Part shown: in pieces, positions 37,683-47,802 of the stretch
How the letters are laid out: every line of letters starts with the position of its first letter
How positions within the stretch are numbered: the stretch's first letter is position 1
NCBI RefSeq assembly: GCF_000189255.1
Contig: NZ_AEVS01000111.1
Coordinates: 1-56,573, forward strand
DNA: 56,573 nucleotides
Origin: Vibrio brasiliensis LMG 20546
GTDB lineage: Bacteria; Pseudomonadota; Gammaproteobacteria; Enterobacterales; Vibrionaceae
Direction of reading: 5' to 3'
Notes under the pieces: model-generated
Seen by the model: only the letters and a program-made list of their open reading frames with translations
What the model was told of the DNA's origin: nothing
Database searches by the model: none
Program-made: the position numbers and the translations under genes

Positions 37683-39118
37683 AGAAAGTATTTTTTATAT
37701 TAGATTGGGATTTCTCATACTTGTGGAGTGATATCGCATTTCGTTTAAAATCAGACATCTACGCTGATGAAGAAATAAATGCACTCGTTGTTGGAAAGAA
37801 ATACTTTCTCGAACTTTCCGACGGGACAATAAAACATCCATTTAACAAAATCTATTCTTTGGATGAGTTCTATGAAAGCCATATTTATAGCAACATGACA
37901 TATGAAGGCTTGGATGAACGCATCAGAGAGCTGGAAGAGAAATATGGTGATGAAACGCTATGGAAGTTTGTTTGGGGTGATCGAAGACACATTAAAGATG
38001 GGTATGAGAATAACTTAGTTCAGGTGGCAAAATTTTTTGATTACTTTGAAAACCTATATGTAAACGAAAAACCAGATGTAATTGTTACAAACGCATTCGC
38101 ATCTATGCCACATTTAATTTCGTATTACGTGGCTACTGAACTAGGAATAAAAGTAATTCATGGTACAAAGATGCGAATGGCACTCTTCAATTATACCTAT
38201 TGGAGTGAAAATTATTATGGTAGCTTAGTTCCGTACAAACCAGTAAAACCTGAAATGTTTCATAAGGCTAAAGAGTTACTCTCTCAGTTCAGGCAGACTC
38301 AAGAAATTAGCCAGCGTGATAAAGATGTGATTGTACAGAAAGAGTCAATCGGAAAAGAGCACCTTAAGAGATTCTTTAACTATTCATATCATTACTACGT
38401 AACTAAAAAATACTCTGGACATTCAAAACCTAATCCATTCAAAAAACTTTTTGTAGAAGAGGCGATTCCTCGAATGAAACGTTTTTATTACAAAAAGTAT
38501 TTTAAGTGGGATAATGCAGATCTCAGTTCGAAGTACGTTTATTTCCCACTTCAGGTTCAACCTGAGGCTACGACCATGACATATGCTCATTTTTACATGA
38601 ACCAGCTGTCTTCGCTCGAGGCGTTATCAAAAAGTGTTCCAATGGGTTATAAGATCTATGTAAAAGAACACCCTGGTATGTTGGGTAAGAACCCATATTC
38701 ATTTTATAAAGCGTTGAGAAAGTTACCAAACGTTAAAATTATAGCGATGAACCTAGATAGTTATGACGTTATGAAAAAAGCTTCTCTTATAGCAACTATT
38801 TCAGGTACAACGGGGTTAGAAGCAACATTGCTCAAGAAACCTGTCATAACTATGGGCAAAGTTTTTTACAATGACTGTAAACTTGTAAAGCATATCGGAG
38901 ACACAGCGATAACTCAGTGGCCTAAGGTTATAAAAGAGTATTTAGATGACTATCGATGTAATGATAATGATATTCTAGATTTTTTGGCCTTATACTTCTC
39001 TAATTCAACTGAATGTATGATTGCAGAGCCGTTAGAAACAGGCTGGGACGTCGTGATGCCGGAAAAAAATCTCGAATCCATTTATCTTGGATTATCAGAA
39101 TACCTTTCATCGAATTGA
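37679..39118 (+). CDS. Capsule-biosynthesis-like transferase
   Basis: The 479-residue protein has a C-terminal half of the capsular polysaccharide synthesis type: YVYFPLQVQPEATTMTYA, VKEHPGMLGKNP and SLIATISGTTGLEATLLKKPVITMG. These recall the KpsC/KpsS-like GT-B fold in which HP and a Glu/Gly-rich loop bind the nucleotide sugar. The N-terminal half (DWDFSYLWSD, PDVIVTNAFASMPHLISYYVA) looks like a GT-B acceptor domain. Donor and acceptor are unknown; a CMP-activated sugar such as the nonulosonic acid made by the neu genes is one possibility. Confidence 0.6.
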   Translation: MKKVFFILDWDFSYLWSDIAFRLKSDIYADEEINALVVGKKYFLELSDGTIKHPFNKIYSLDEFYESHIYSNMTYEGLDERIRELEEKYGDETLWKFVWGDRRHIKDGYENNLVQVAKFFDYFENLYVNEKPDVIVTNAFASMPHLISYYVATELGIKVIHGTKMRMALFNYTYWSENYYGSLVPYKPVKPEMFHKAKELLSQFRQTQEISQRDKDVIVQKESIGKEHLKRFFNYSYHYYVTKKYSGHSKPNPFKKLFVEEAIPRMKRFYYKKYFKWDNADLSSKYVYFPLQVQPEATTMTYAHFYMNQLSSLEALSKSVPMGYKIYVKEHPGMLGKNPYSFYKALRKLPNVKIIAMNLDSYDVMKKASLIATISGTTGLEATLLKKPVITMGKVFYNDCKLVKHIGDTAITQWPKVIKEYLDDYRCNDNDILDFLALYFSNSTECMIAEPLETGWDVVMPEKNLESIYLGLSEYLSSN

Positions 39119-39124
39119 TAGTTT

Positions 39125-40561
39125 ATGAAAGAGATATTTTCCACTGCTAGACTGCATGTCTTACTGCAGCCAGTGTTCTTAATGTGTGGTTTTTTTTGGA
39201 ATAGTTTTTTAACGAAAACAATAAGCGTTGACAGTTATGGGCTGTTTACGCTTTCGTTAACTATTTTTTCAATACTATCCATAACTGCGAATTTAGGCTC
39301 TGCAGGCGGAGTAATGCGATTTATTCCCCTATATCAGGAATCTAATTCTCAGCATCTACTGAAAAACGTATATCGATTGTCGATATTTATACCATTAACG
39401 CTATCTTTATTACTGTATGGCATTTTATATGTAGGTAAGCGAACTATTGATGAAAACTTTGTCTTCGGATTTTCAGAAGTGTTCCCTATTTTGGGGTTGT
39501 ATATAATCATCAATTCAGTTGGTTCTTCTTTAATGAAAATATCAATTACTAACGGAGATTTTCTAAGAACTAAATTAAATGAGCTCTTCTTTCAAAAAGT
39601 TTTACCTATATTATTGCTATGTATTGTTTCAATACTACATATCCCTGGGTTGAAGGTTGTTATAACGGTGTTTATCGTATGTAACCTAGCTTCGCTGTTT
39701 TATTGGGTCATTCTAATAAGAAAGTACTATCAGTCAATTCCGACTAAGGATAAGGGTCTAAAACTCGACAAGGAATTCTTGAGATTTTCCATATTGAGTG
39801 GAATTTCAAGTATCTTATCTATGATTTACCTTTGGTCTGATAATATTCTTATCGGATTTTACATGGAAAATTATGATGTAGGCTTGTATGGGGCAATGTT
39901 TATAGTCGCGGTGATCGTTCGCAACTTTTGGTTTATGGCCTTCACGCCAATTTTGTTACCAGTCTTAACGAAGTATATTGTCAGAAAAGAACATAGTGAA
40001 GTCATACAGACTTTTGAAACTTTGCAGAAGATACTAGTTGCTTTAACACTACCGGTTGCGACGGTTTTTCTTGTAGGAGGAGACTATCTAATAAGTTTGA
40101 TGTATACCGATGAATACTTAAATGGATTAAGCGCCTTTCAAACTTTAGTATTACTTTATACAGTATGTATCTGCTTTGGTTATTCTTCGTATGTTGTTTC
40201 AGCAGAGGGAAGGGCGGACGTAATATTCAAATTGACAGTTTTTACATTGGTGATAAATATAGTTTTGAATATGATTCTGATTCCCAAATATGGTCTCATT
40301 GGTGCGGCAATAGCAACAGGAATGAGCGAAGTAGTGTTTTCGCTTTCCTGTTTTGCGTTTATCCGTAGAAAATATAAGATAAAATTGTGGGATTGGTCGG
40401 TAGCGATCTCAATTTTGTCATTGATTATACTATACGTAACTCCTAGAACCGAAGTTGATACTACATTGATATGCGTATTTGTAATCGCTTTAACTATAAT
40501 AAGTCTATGTTTCAAGGTCAAAAACTCTATCATCTGGCGTGATAGAAAAGGTGATTTATGA
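39125..40561 (+). CDS. wzx: Polysaccharide flippase
   Basis: The 478-residue protein is very hydrophobic, with about 12-14 predicted membrane segments and the layout of the MOP (oligosaccharide flippase) family. YGLFTLSLTIFSILSITANLGSAGGVMRFIP (about 38-68) is the typical N-terminal part. It would move the undecaprenyl-linked repeat unit to the outer face of the inner membrane. With wzy downstream it shows a Wzx/Wzy-dependent system. It follows its neighbour by 6 bases and overlaps the next gene by 4 bases. Confidence 0.9.
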   Translation: MKEIFSTARLHVLLQPVFLMCGFFWNSFLTKTISVDSYGLFTLSLTIFSILSITANLGSAGGVMRFIPLYQESNSQHLLKNVYRLSIFIPLTLSLLLYGILYVGKRTIDENFVFGFSEVFPILGLYIIINSVGSSLMKISITNGDFLRTKLNELFFQKVLPILLLCIVSILHIPGLKVVITVFIVCNLASLFYWVILIRKYYQSIPTKDKGLKLDKEFLRFSILSGISSILSMIYLWSDNILIGFYMENYDVGLYGAMFIVAVIVRNFWFMAFTPILLPVLTKYIVRKEHSEVIQTFETLQKILVALTLPVATVFLVGGDYLISLMYTDEYLNGLSAFQTLVLLYTVCICFGYSSYVVSAEGRADVIFKLTVFTLVINIVLNMILIPKYGLIGAAIATGMSEVVFSLSCFAFIRRKYKIKLWDWSVAISILSLIILYVTPRTEVDTTLICVFVIALTIISLCFKVKNSIIWRDRKGDL

Positions 40562-41670
40562 AGATTTTATGTATAACGGGCTCTTTTCTTCCAGATATTG
40601 GTGGTATGCAATTTTCTACTCATCAAACTATTATGGGGCTGGTAGAAAATGGAGCAGAAGTGACTCTAATTTGTCCATTTACCGAAGGTAGCGATAAATT
40701 CGACGAGGATCTCGCTTTTACTGTATTGCGCTCAGGTAAAGGCGGTTATTTCACAGATTTAAACAACATGATGTTGGCAAACAAACTATTCTTACGTGAC
40801 AATTATGAACATGTTATAGTCATGGGGCATATGTGCGAGGTTTCCTATGGCGTGTTGTCGAATTTCTTAGCATTTAAAGCTATAATACTGGCCGCTGGAA
40901 CAAGGTTGTCTTTTCATAACTCGTGGCACAAAGTTTTTATCCGTAATATCCTATTATGCCGAGCATATAAAAATGCATTAAAGATAATTACTATTTCCGA
41001 GCAAACGGCTCGCGATATCTCCCAATTCACGAAATTAGAGTTTGATCGAATGAGGAAGATTCCCCGTCCTATCGATGGAAACATTTGGAAGCCTGACTCT
41101 AACCGATATATAGGGGGAAATAACTTATTTCGGATAGTTACTTTTAGTCGCTTGGAAGAACAAAAAAACATTCAGGGAGTGTTACAAATATTATCAAAAA
41201 TTGATACTGAGAAATTCCCTTTTGAATATAAAGTTATCGGTGATGGTGAATATAGAGATAATTTAGTAGCACATGCCAACGCGCTGAATTTAGGGAAGAA
41301 TGTTGAATTCCTTGGATATAAAGAACAAGACGAAATTTCCAAGATATTATCTGTGAGTGATCTACATATTTTGCTTTCTAAGGCTCACAACGGCTTAGGG
41401 GAAACTTTTGGGAGAGTTTATGCTGAGGCTGGATTTGTAGGAGTACCCTCTATAGGATATGACACGCCAGGAGTTAGAGAAGCTATAAGTGAAGGGATTA
41501 GTGGGTATCTTTTTAGCTTCGATGAAACTGATGATATAAAAAATAAGATCGAGCAGTTGATATCTAATAGACGGTTACTAGAAGAGCTCTCTGACACTAC
41601 AATTAGGTTCTGTAATGAGAATTTTGAAAAAAAAATTAATTGGAGCCGCGATATTGGATTACATAAATGA
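40558..41670 (+). CDS. GT4 family glycosyltransferase
   Basis: The 370-residue GT-B enzyme begins MKILCITGSFLPDIGGMQFSTHQTIMGL and has the donor-binding part FRIVTFSRLEEQKNIQGVLQIL, VEFLGYKEQDEISKILSVSDLHILLS and GETFGRVYAEAGFVGVPSIG, with the E-x7-E retaining pattern. The mechanism should be retaining. The sugar is unknown. It overlaps the wzx stop and the next gene's start. Confidence 0.88.
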   Translation: MKILCITGSFLPDIGGMQFSTHQTIMGLVENGAEVTLICPFTEGSDKFDEDLAFTVLRSGKGGYFTDLNNMMLANKLFLRDNYEHVIVMGHMCEVSYGVLSNFLAFKAIILAAGTRLSFHNSWHKVFIRNILLCRAYKNALKIITISEQTARDISQFTKLEFDRMRKIPRPIDGNIWKPDSNRYIGGNNLFRIVTFSRLEEQKNIQGVLQILSKIDTEKFPFEYKVIGDGEYRDNLVAHANALNLGKNVEFLGYKEQDEISKILSVSDLHILLSKAHNGLGETFGRVYAEAGFVGVPSIGYDTPGVREAISEGISGYLFSFDETDDIKNKIEQLISNRRLLEELSDTTIRFCNENFEKKINWSRDIGLHK

Positions 41671-42922
41671 ATAGAATCATTAGTTCACTACTTTGGAAGT
41701 TTAAAAACCGTCACATTCTTAAGCTGTACAAAGAGTTAAAAGAGCACGAGTCGTCTCTCAATACTCTTTCAGAACGTAAGCTTAAACTGTTGTTGTCTCA
41801 TGCCAAAAGTCATGTCCCTTATTACCGAGATATAGATTTAGATAGGGTTGAAGTTAACGATCTTACAAGCTTACCAATAATGACCAAGGATATATTGAGA
41901 AACAACTTCAAAGAATTGACATCTTCTTCTACCTTGTATCCATTCTGGGAGAACACTTCTGGTGGTTCTACAGGCGAACCAGTTAAGTTCTTACAAGACC
42001 GAAATTATCAAGATTGGGTCGATGTTACTTTGTACTATTATTACAAGGATATGCTAAAGCTCGATTGGACAAAAAGCAAAAAATTTATAATCTGGGGTTC
42101 AGTAGATGATTTCAAGAAAAGAACAACAATTAGTGCTAAAATAAAGAATTATATTAGTAATATTGTTTTTTCAATGCTTTTGATTTTGGTGATGATAGGA
42201 AAAAACTAGCTATTGAGAAGATTAATAGTTACCAACCCGACATATTAAAGTCTTATAGCAACTCTTTAGCTGATCTAGCCAGTTATGCAAAGAAACATAA
42301 TTTAAAAGTCTTCTCACCAAAGTTGATAATTACAAGCACAGCTATGTTGTATGATGAGCAAAGGTATCTAATAGAAGAAGTCTTTCGATGTAAAGTGTAT
42401 GATTTTTATGGTTCTCGTGAGTCTAGTGGTATTGCCGCAGAGTATGACCATCGTCAACTTAAACACATATTTATATTTAATAATATAGTGGAAGTTGTAG
42501 ATGATAGAATCTTGGTTACTAACCTTCATAATTATACAATGCCGCTAATTAGATTTGATATTTTGGACTCTGGACGACGCGTTTCTAAACATGGAGAGGA
42601 CTTTATTCTTGAAGGCTTAAATGGAAGGGTGTTTGATTATCTTATAGGAAAAGATGGAAAAAAGATACATGCTCAATATTTTATAACATTATTTTTTGGT
42701 ATCGACGAAATTAAAAATTTTAGTGTTGTCCAAACAAAATTGGATGAAGTGATAGTTTATTATGTTCTTAGTGTTGGTTCAATTTCATCGAGTGTTTTAA
42801 ATAACATTAACAGCGATATTTCCGGTGCACTAGAATTGCCAGTTAAAGTTAATTGGGAAGAAGTTGATGAGATACCGAAAACAAAGAGCGGAAAATACAT
42901 ATACGTGAGAAGTGAATTATAA
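41667..42922 (+). pseudogene. CapK/PaaK-like adenylate-forming enzyme, frameshifted
   Basis: Joined across one frameshift the product has about 418 residues and matches the phenylacetate-CoA ligase/CapK family of AMP-forming enzymes. The ATP motif NTSGGSTGEPVKF lies at residues 96-108 and YGSRESSG follows in the second half. The first frame stops at 42209. Adding one T to the run of six T at about 42166-42171 restores VFFNAFDFGDDRKKLAIEKI and the rest of the family. Such proteins are common in capsule loci, where their substrate is mostly unknown. It overlaps both neighbours, so the operon is compact. Confidence 0.8.
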
Positions 42923-44663
42923 TGTGTGGAATATTAGGCTCAATTACTAAAAGACAATACAACCTGAATAATGCTTTACGGTCTTTAGCACATAGAGGGC
43001 CGGATAATCAGCAAGTATGGAAACATGACCTTGTGACATTTGGCCATACAAGGCTATCTATCAACGATTTGTCTTCAAATGCGAATCAGCCTTTTCAATA
43101 TCAAGATGTCGTAGCAGTTTTCAATGGAGAAATATACAATTACAAAGCTTTAAGAGAGCAGATCTCATGTGATTATACATTTACAACTAATTCTGAAGTT
43201 GAGGTGATTTGTGCTTTGTACAAACGCTATGGTATCGATTTTGTTGATAAACTCGATGGTATGTTTTCTATAGCCATTTTTGATATTACAGAAAACGAAA
43301 TTTTCTGTTTTAGAGACCGACTAGGGAAAAACCATTTTATTACCATTTTGACTATGACAAGAATGAGTTTTACTTTTCTTCTGAACAGAAAACATTTTCG
43401 GAGTTCAATATCGAATTTCAATTCGATAGTAGGATCATCGATAATGTTCTTAATTACACATTTTATTCAAGAGAGTCGTTGAATTCAAATGTTTCAACGC
43501 TTCCTCCTGGAGGATATTTACGACTCAACCTAAGCAATTTTCAAATAGAAGTTAGTAAATATTTTGAAGTGTCTGATCTAATTGATGAGTCTTATTATAG
43601 AGAACTAAATAATTCGAACTGCGAGTCCATTCTTCAAGATTTATTACGTAGCAGTATTAAGAAAAGATTAATGTCAGACGTTCCTGTTGCTATTATTGCA
43701 TCTGGCGGTCTAGACTCGTCGTTGATTTCTCATTTCGCAAATGATTATGGAGACTATAATTTACTGCATGTTAATTCTGTTGATGATTCAGAGCTGAACT
43801 ACGCCAACTCTCTAGCAAAAGACTTAAATGTAAGATTACATTCTATGGATCTTAACTACGATACATTTGTCAATAACCTAGACGATACGTTATTTTACTG
43901 GGAGTATCCATTAGTTCATAATAACGCAGTTGGGATACTTCAGGTCTCTAAGTTGGCTCGTGAGCAAGGATATAAAGTATTACTAGGTGGAGAAGGTGCC
44001 GATGAACTTTTTGGAGGTTATCCTTATCATCAGTTATTTATGAAAGCTAATTATCTAAGTAGGTTTTTAAAATTCGTACCTACTCAACTTAATCAAGCTC
44101 TTATTTATGCGCGCACGGACACGAAAAGTGCTGGGACTCACCCTACGATTGAACATATACTTGTGTCAGAACGTTTTAAAAAGTATGAACAAAAATATAG
44201 TTTTGTTTCTAGTGAACATGAAAGAAAAATGCTCTCTTATCTCGCCAGCGAACTTGAGGAATACCTAGTTCCACTGTTGTCTCGTGCAGATCGTATGAGT
44301 ATGTCTCATGGTGTAGAAATGAGGCTACCTTTCCTTGACATTGAGGTTATACGTTTTGCTCTCAATCTCCCTTTACGAAGTAAGCTTTCTTTGTCTAAGT
44401 CCAAAATAATTTTGAGGAATATCGGCAAATCAATCTTGTCACCCAGCTTGATAGACAGGCCAAAAACTGGTTTTACAGTAAACTATTCTGAGCGTTTTTT
44501 GCTAGAGAACGGTATTGATGAACTCCATCATTTAAATAAATATTTCGATTCAAAGAACGTTATTCGAAATTTATACCGTAACAAGCAATATCACAAGATT
44601 ATGAAGCTTTATACACTTGATAAAATATTGAAGAGAAACCATGACAATTCAATTCGTTATTAG
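42922..44663 (+). pseudogene. AsnB-like glutamine-dependent amidotransferase 1, frameshifted
   Basis: The restored product has about 580 residues. The N-terminal glutaminase domain begins MCGILGSI with nucleophile Cys2, then LAHRGPDN and VAVFNGEIYNY. The C-terminal synthetase domain has the PP-loop IIASGGLDSSLIS and LLGGEGADELFGGYPYHQ, then RMSMSHGVEMRLPFLD. The frame breaks at 43325-43330: one A added to the run of five gives DRLGKKPFYYHFDYDKNEFYF, the family-typical sequence. Relatives such as WbpS amidate the carboxyl of hexosaminuronic acids. The start overlaps the capK-like stop by one base. Confidence 0.85.
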
Positions 44664-45477
44664 GGATGACGACTTATCCTACTTTTCTGACATTGAGTTA
44701 ATCGAACGATTATACCAAGGCGTCTGGAAAGAGTTTCCTATTACATTTGCAACTATACCTTATCAGAAAGGGACTATAGCTGGACATATGCCACTCGAGT
44801 ATTGGCACACAAATACTGTATTTCCAATTGGTGAAAATGTTGCATTAGTTAATTATATCAAGTCAAAAATTAAGGAAGGGCGTGTAGATTTAGTAATGCA
44901 TGGTATACATCATACTTACCGATTTGACAGGCATAAAATAGTTCCTGAACTCAAAGAGCCATCTCCTAACTTCGCGGTTCAGTTAAGAGAAGCTAAGCAA
45001 TATCTTGAAGAAGTATTCATGACTGAAATCAATACATTTGTCCCGCCAAGCAACACAATGTCTAAAGAGGTCTCTCGTGAGTTAATCAGTCAAGGTTTTA
45101 ATTTGCTCAATTTGCCTGGCGTAAGGTGCAATACGAGAAGTTTGCTTTCATGGCCCCATCAAAAATCTAGATTGGAGCGTATTTACTATATGGCAAAACA
45201 TAGGTTTGATAGTCCAAAACCCATAATTGAAGGCACTCGGTGGGAGATTGGCGGCTATGCACTAACGCCATCTACGAACTTAGAACAATTGAAGAGTGCT
45301 TTCCGTTACTGTTTGACTCACAACCTTCCATTTGTTTTAGCAACTCATTTCTGGGAACATAGCTGTCGATTACCAAATAATAACAATAAGTTGCAGTATG
45401 ATATCTTATTAGAGTTTTTAGATTATTGCTACAGCTACGATATCAAACCTTGTTTGGCGCGAGATATTATATTATGA
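44641..45477 (+). CDS. DUF2334-like putative polysaccharide deacetylase
   Basis: The 278-residue protein begins MTIQFVIRDDDLSYFSD, with RDDD at residues 8-11, and has VMHGIHHTYRF (His87, His90, His91) and TFVPPSNTMS. This RDDD...HGxxH...PP order is that of DUF2334, a branch of the carbohydrate esterase 4 deacetylase fold, with Asp and His as metal ligands. There is no signal peptide, so it would act in the cytoplasm on a precursor or lipid-linked sugar. It overlaps the amidotransferase gene by 23 bases and the next gene by 4 bases. Confidence 0.65.
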   Translation: MTIQFVIRDDDLSYFSDIELIERLYQGVWKEFPITFATIPYQKGTIAGHMPLEYWHTNTVFPIGENVALVNYIKSKIKEGRVDLVMHGIHHTYRFDRHKIVPELKEPSPNFAVQLREAKQYLEEVFMTEINTFVPPSNTMSKEVSRELISQGFNLLNLPGVRCNTRSLLSWPHQKSRLERIYYMAKHRFDSPKPIIEGTRWEIGGYALTPSTNLEQLKSAFRYCLTHNLPFVLATHFWEHSCRLPNNNNKLQYDILLEFLDYCYSYDIKPCLARDIIL

Positions 45478-46622
45478 AAAAGCTGATATTTGTTAATATT
45501 GGTATGATGATGTTCCGCGGTGGTGGGGAAAATTTCGATATCAATATGTCTAAGGCTCTTCATGACTTAGGTGTCGATGTGGAAATCTACTCGTTGCAAC
45601 CAGTATTTCGAAAGACTAATTTTGACTCAGTACCGAGACACTTTGGAAAATGCACACTGATTAGAGCCCCTTGGCTGTATCCGTTTACTCAATGGTTTCA
45701 CAAAACACCTGGGCTCAGTAAGCTAAAAGGGGTTCGTGCGATCCCTAGGCTCATAGGCCAGATCACATTTGAGTTAAGAGCCTACTTCAAGTTGAGAAAA
45801 CTAAATGAAAGCGTAGTGGTGCATACTTGTGAACTCCCTTTGTTAACTTATCTACTGTCTACTTTTAGTCATCATTCTGCCTATATGAGGATGCCCGGAC
45901 CGCTAAGTAATTTTTATGATACTTTCTTAGCTAAGAACAGTAATGGAATAATTGCTAATGGTGATGCATATTCAAAAATAGAGAAGTTACACTCTATTAA
46001 ACCGAAATTAAATTATGTCGAAATTGGAGTGTATGATTTTTCAAAGCATGAATTAGTTTCTAGTGGAAAACAGCGTGAAGCATATAGCATTGACCAGAAT
46101 GATTTTGTTGTTTTATACGTTGGTAGACTTATAAATATAAAAAATATACCAATGCTAATGGAAGGTTTTTCGTTATTTAAAAACAAGGTTCCGAACTCAA
46201 AGCTTATCATTGTTGGAGAGGGTGCCCAAAAGCAAGATCTGGAAATATTAGCAAAGCATCTAATGATTGATAAATCAATAGTATTTGCAGGTAATATTGA
46301 TAAACCTGAATTGGCAAACTTCTATAATATGGCTGATGTCTTTGCTCTTACGTCTCATTATGATAATTTCCCTAATGTAATGATAGAAGCTATGTCTTTC
46401 GGTCTTCCATGTGTAGGAACGAATGTTGGGGGAATTCCTAATATTATTTTTAATGACTCACTTGGTGTTGTTGTAAGTGCTAACGACACTTACGAACTAT
46501 CTAGCGCGTTTTCTCAATGTTATGAAACCGACTTTGATAGAAACTATATATCGAGTATTATATCAAAAAAATATAGTTGGAATAAAAGTGCAAAAGAATA
46601 CATCAATTTGTTACAATTATAG
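45474..46622 (+). CDS. GT4 family glycosyltransferase
   Basis: The 382-residue GT-B protein begins MKKLIFVNIGMMMFRGGGENFDINMSKAL and has the donor half DFVVLYVGRLINIKNIPMLMEGF, SKLIIVGEGAQKQDL, ADVFALTSHYDNFPNVMIEAMSFGLPCVG, with the E-x7-E-like FPNVMIEAMSFG. A retaining mechanism is expected. The ATG at 45474 overlaps the previous stop (ATGA); the open frame continues upstream to 45426 only inside the neighbour. The sugar is unknown. Confidence 0.87.
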   Translation: MKKLIFVNIGMMMFRGGGENFDINMSKALHDLGVDVEIYSLQPVFRKTNFDSVPRHFGKCTLIRAPWLYPFTQWFHKTPGLSKLKGVRAIPRLIGQITFELRAYFKLRKLNESVVVHTCELPLLTYLLSTFSHHSAYMRMPGPLSNFYDTFLAKNSNGIIANGDAYSKIEKLHSIKPKLNYVEIGVYDFSKHELVSSGKQREAYSIDQNDFVVLYVGRLINIKNIPMLMEGFSLFKNKVPNSKLIIVGEGAQKQDLEILAKHLMIDKSIVFAGNIDKPELANFYNMADVFALTSHYDNFPNVMIEAMSFGLPCVGTNVGGIPNIIFNDSLGVVVSANDTYELSSAFSQCYETDFDRNYISSIISKKYSWNKSAKEYINLLQL

Positions 46623-46629
46623 CTTTGAT

Positions 46630-47802
46630 TTGGTTATATCATCATTCATTCTTTTTATGTTTGTGTCACTCCCTTTTGCTGTTCAAGGGTGGAACCCAAG
46701 TTTGATGGTTTTAAATCGACTTCTATTTGTTTTATTCGGTGTTATTTGTCTTGTACGGCACCTGATAACATGTCAGTTTAAAGTCCGAATTGACTTGAAT
46801 TTTTTATTCTTACCCATTTTTGTAATGTATAGTTTAATAGTTTCAATTTTCTTTAGAAGTGACGGAATTTTAGCGTATATTAAGGAGGTTGCGCTATTTG
46901 TATCAGTTTTTTCATTGATTCTATACTGTTTTACATCTTATATCCCTCCTTTGGTCCCGAGGCTATTTTGTGTCATTGCATCCGCTTTTTCTCTAGATGC
47001 AGTATTTCAATCCATATACGGAACAAATATTTTTGGTTTTTCCGAACCTTTTATGGGTCGGCACTGGGGAGTCTTCCACTATGGAGCACCGACTCTCGGT
47101 ATTTATTTAAGTTTGATTTTCTTTGTTCCTATGTATGTACTTAAAAGTCGAATTTTGGCAGTGCTAACGATGAGTATATTTGCATTAGGAATCTTAGTAT
47201 CTAATGATAGAGCTGCTCTTATGATCGTGTTTTCGTCTTTTTTGATTTACATGCTTATACAGGGAGGGGGGAAGAGGATCTTATATTTAATAGCACTCAC
47301 TATGTTAATCGTGATCCTTTCTGCTGTTTTGTATGACTACCTACCTTACAGAATACAATGGTTGGTTGGATTTATTAAAGAAGTGCTTGTTTCTGATAAT
47401 ATTTCGCCTGAAATGTTAGATAGATTCTCTGTGAGTGCATATGTGGATATTTGGACTACGAATATTAGGATCTGGTTTGACCAAGATAATTTATTTTTCG
47501 TGTTTTTCGGATCTGGTTTTGGAAACCTGCAATACTTCTTAGTCTCAGAAGGAGGGTATGAACGCACGCACAGCTTTTTGCTGGAGATTCTTATGACTTT
47601 TGGGGTATTTGGAAATGTGTTTATTCTAATTATGCTTAAGGGAATCATCAGAAATTACAATTCTGGTGCAATTATGATATTGTCATATTTCACTCCGTTT
47701 TTTTTCTTTTCACTTTATAGCGCAAATACTTTATTCATGCTTATCTTTTCGTTCTACAGCTATGCTTACTACAGAACGCAACTTGGGGAGAATTACGATT
47801 GA
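46630..47802 (+). CDS. wzy: O-antigen polymerase
   Basis: The protein has about 390 residues from the TTG at 46630, mostly membrane segments (10-12), with a long periplasmic loop carrying SEPFMGRHWGVFHYGAPTLGIY and a late GSGFGNLQYFLVSEGGYERTHSFLLEILMTFG, the Wzy/WaaL-type RxHSxxLE pattern. It would polymerise repeat units in the periplasm. The start is uncertain: no ATG lies near the first membrane segment (next 46657), and the frame is open back to 46477 inside the previous gene. No good ribosome-binding site was seen. Confidence 0.82.
   Translation: MVISSFILFMFVSLPFAVQGWNPSLMVLNRLLFVLFGVICLVRHLITCQFKVRIDLNFLFLPIFVMYSLIVSIFFRSDGILAYIKEVALFVSVFSLILYCFTSYIPPLVPRLFCVIASAFSLDAVFQSIYGTNIFGFSEPFMGRHWGVFHYGAPTLGIYLSLIFFVPMYVLKSRILAVLTMSIFALGILVSNDRAALMIVFSSFLIYMLIQGGGKRILYLIALTMLIVILSAVLYDYLPYRIQWLVGFIKEVLVSDNISPEMLDRFSVSAYVDIWTTNIRIWFDQDNLFFVFFGSGFGNLQYFLVSEGGYERTHSFLLEILMTFGVFGNVFILIMLKGIIRNYNSGAIMILSYFTPFFFFSLYSANTLFMLIFSFYSYAYYRTQLGENYD

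Noticed and set aside
46477-46629. Longer Wzy N terminus starting at the GTG at 46477
   Set aside because: This part lies inside the preceding glycosyltransferase gene, has no hydrophobic character and no ribosome-binding site.
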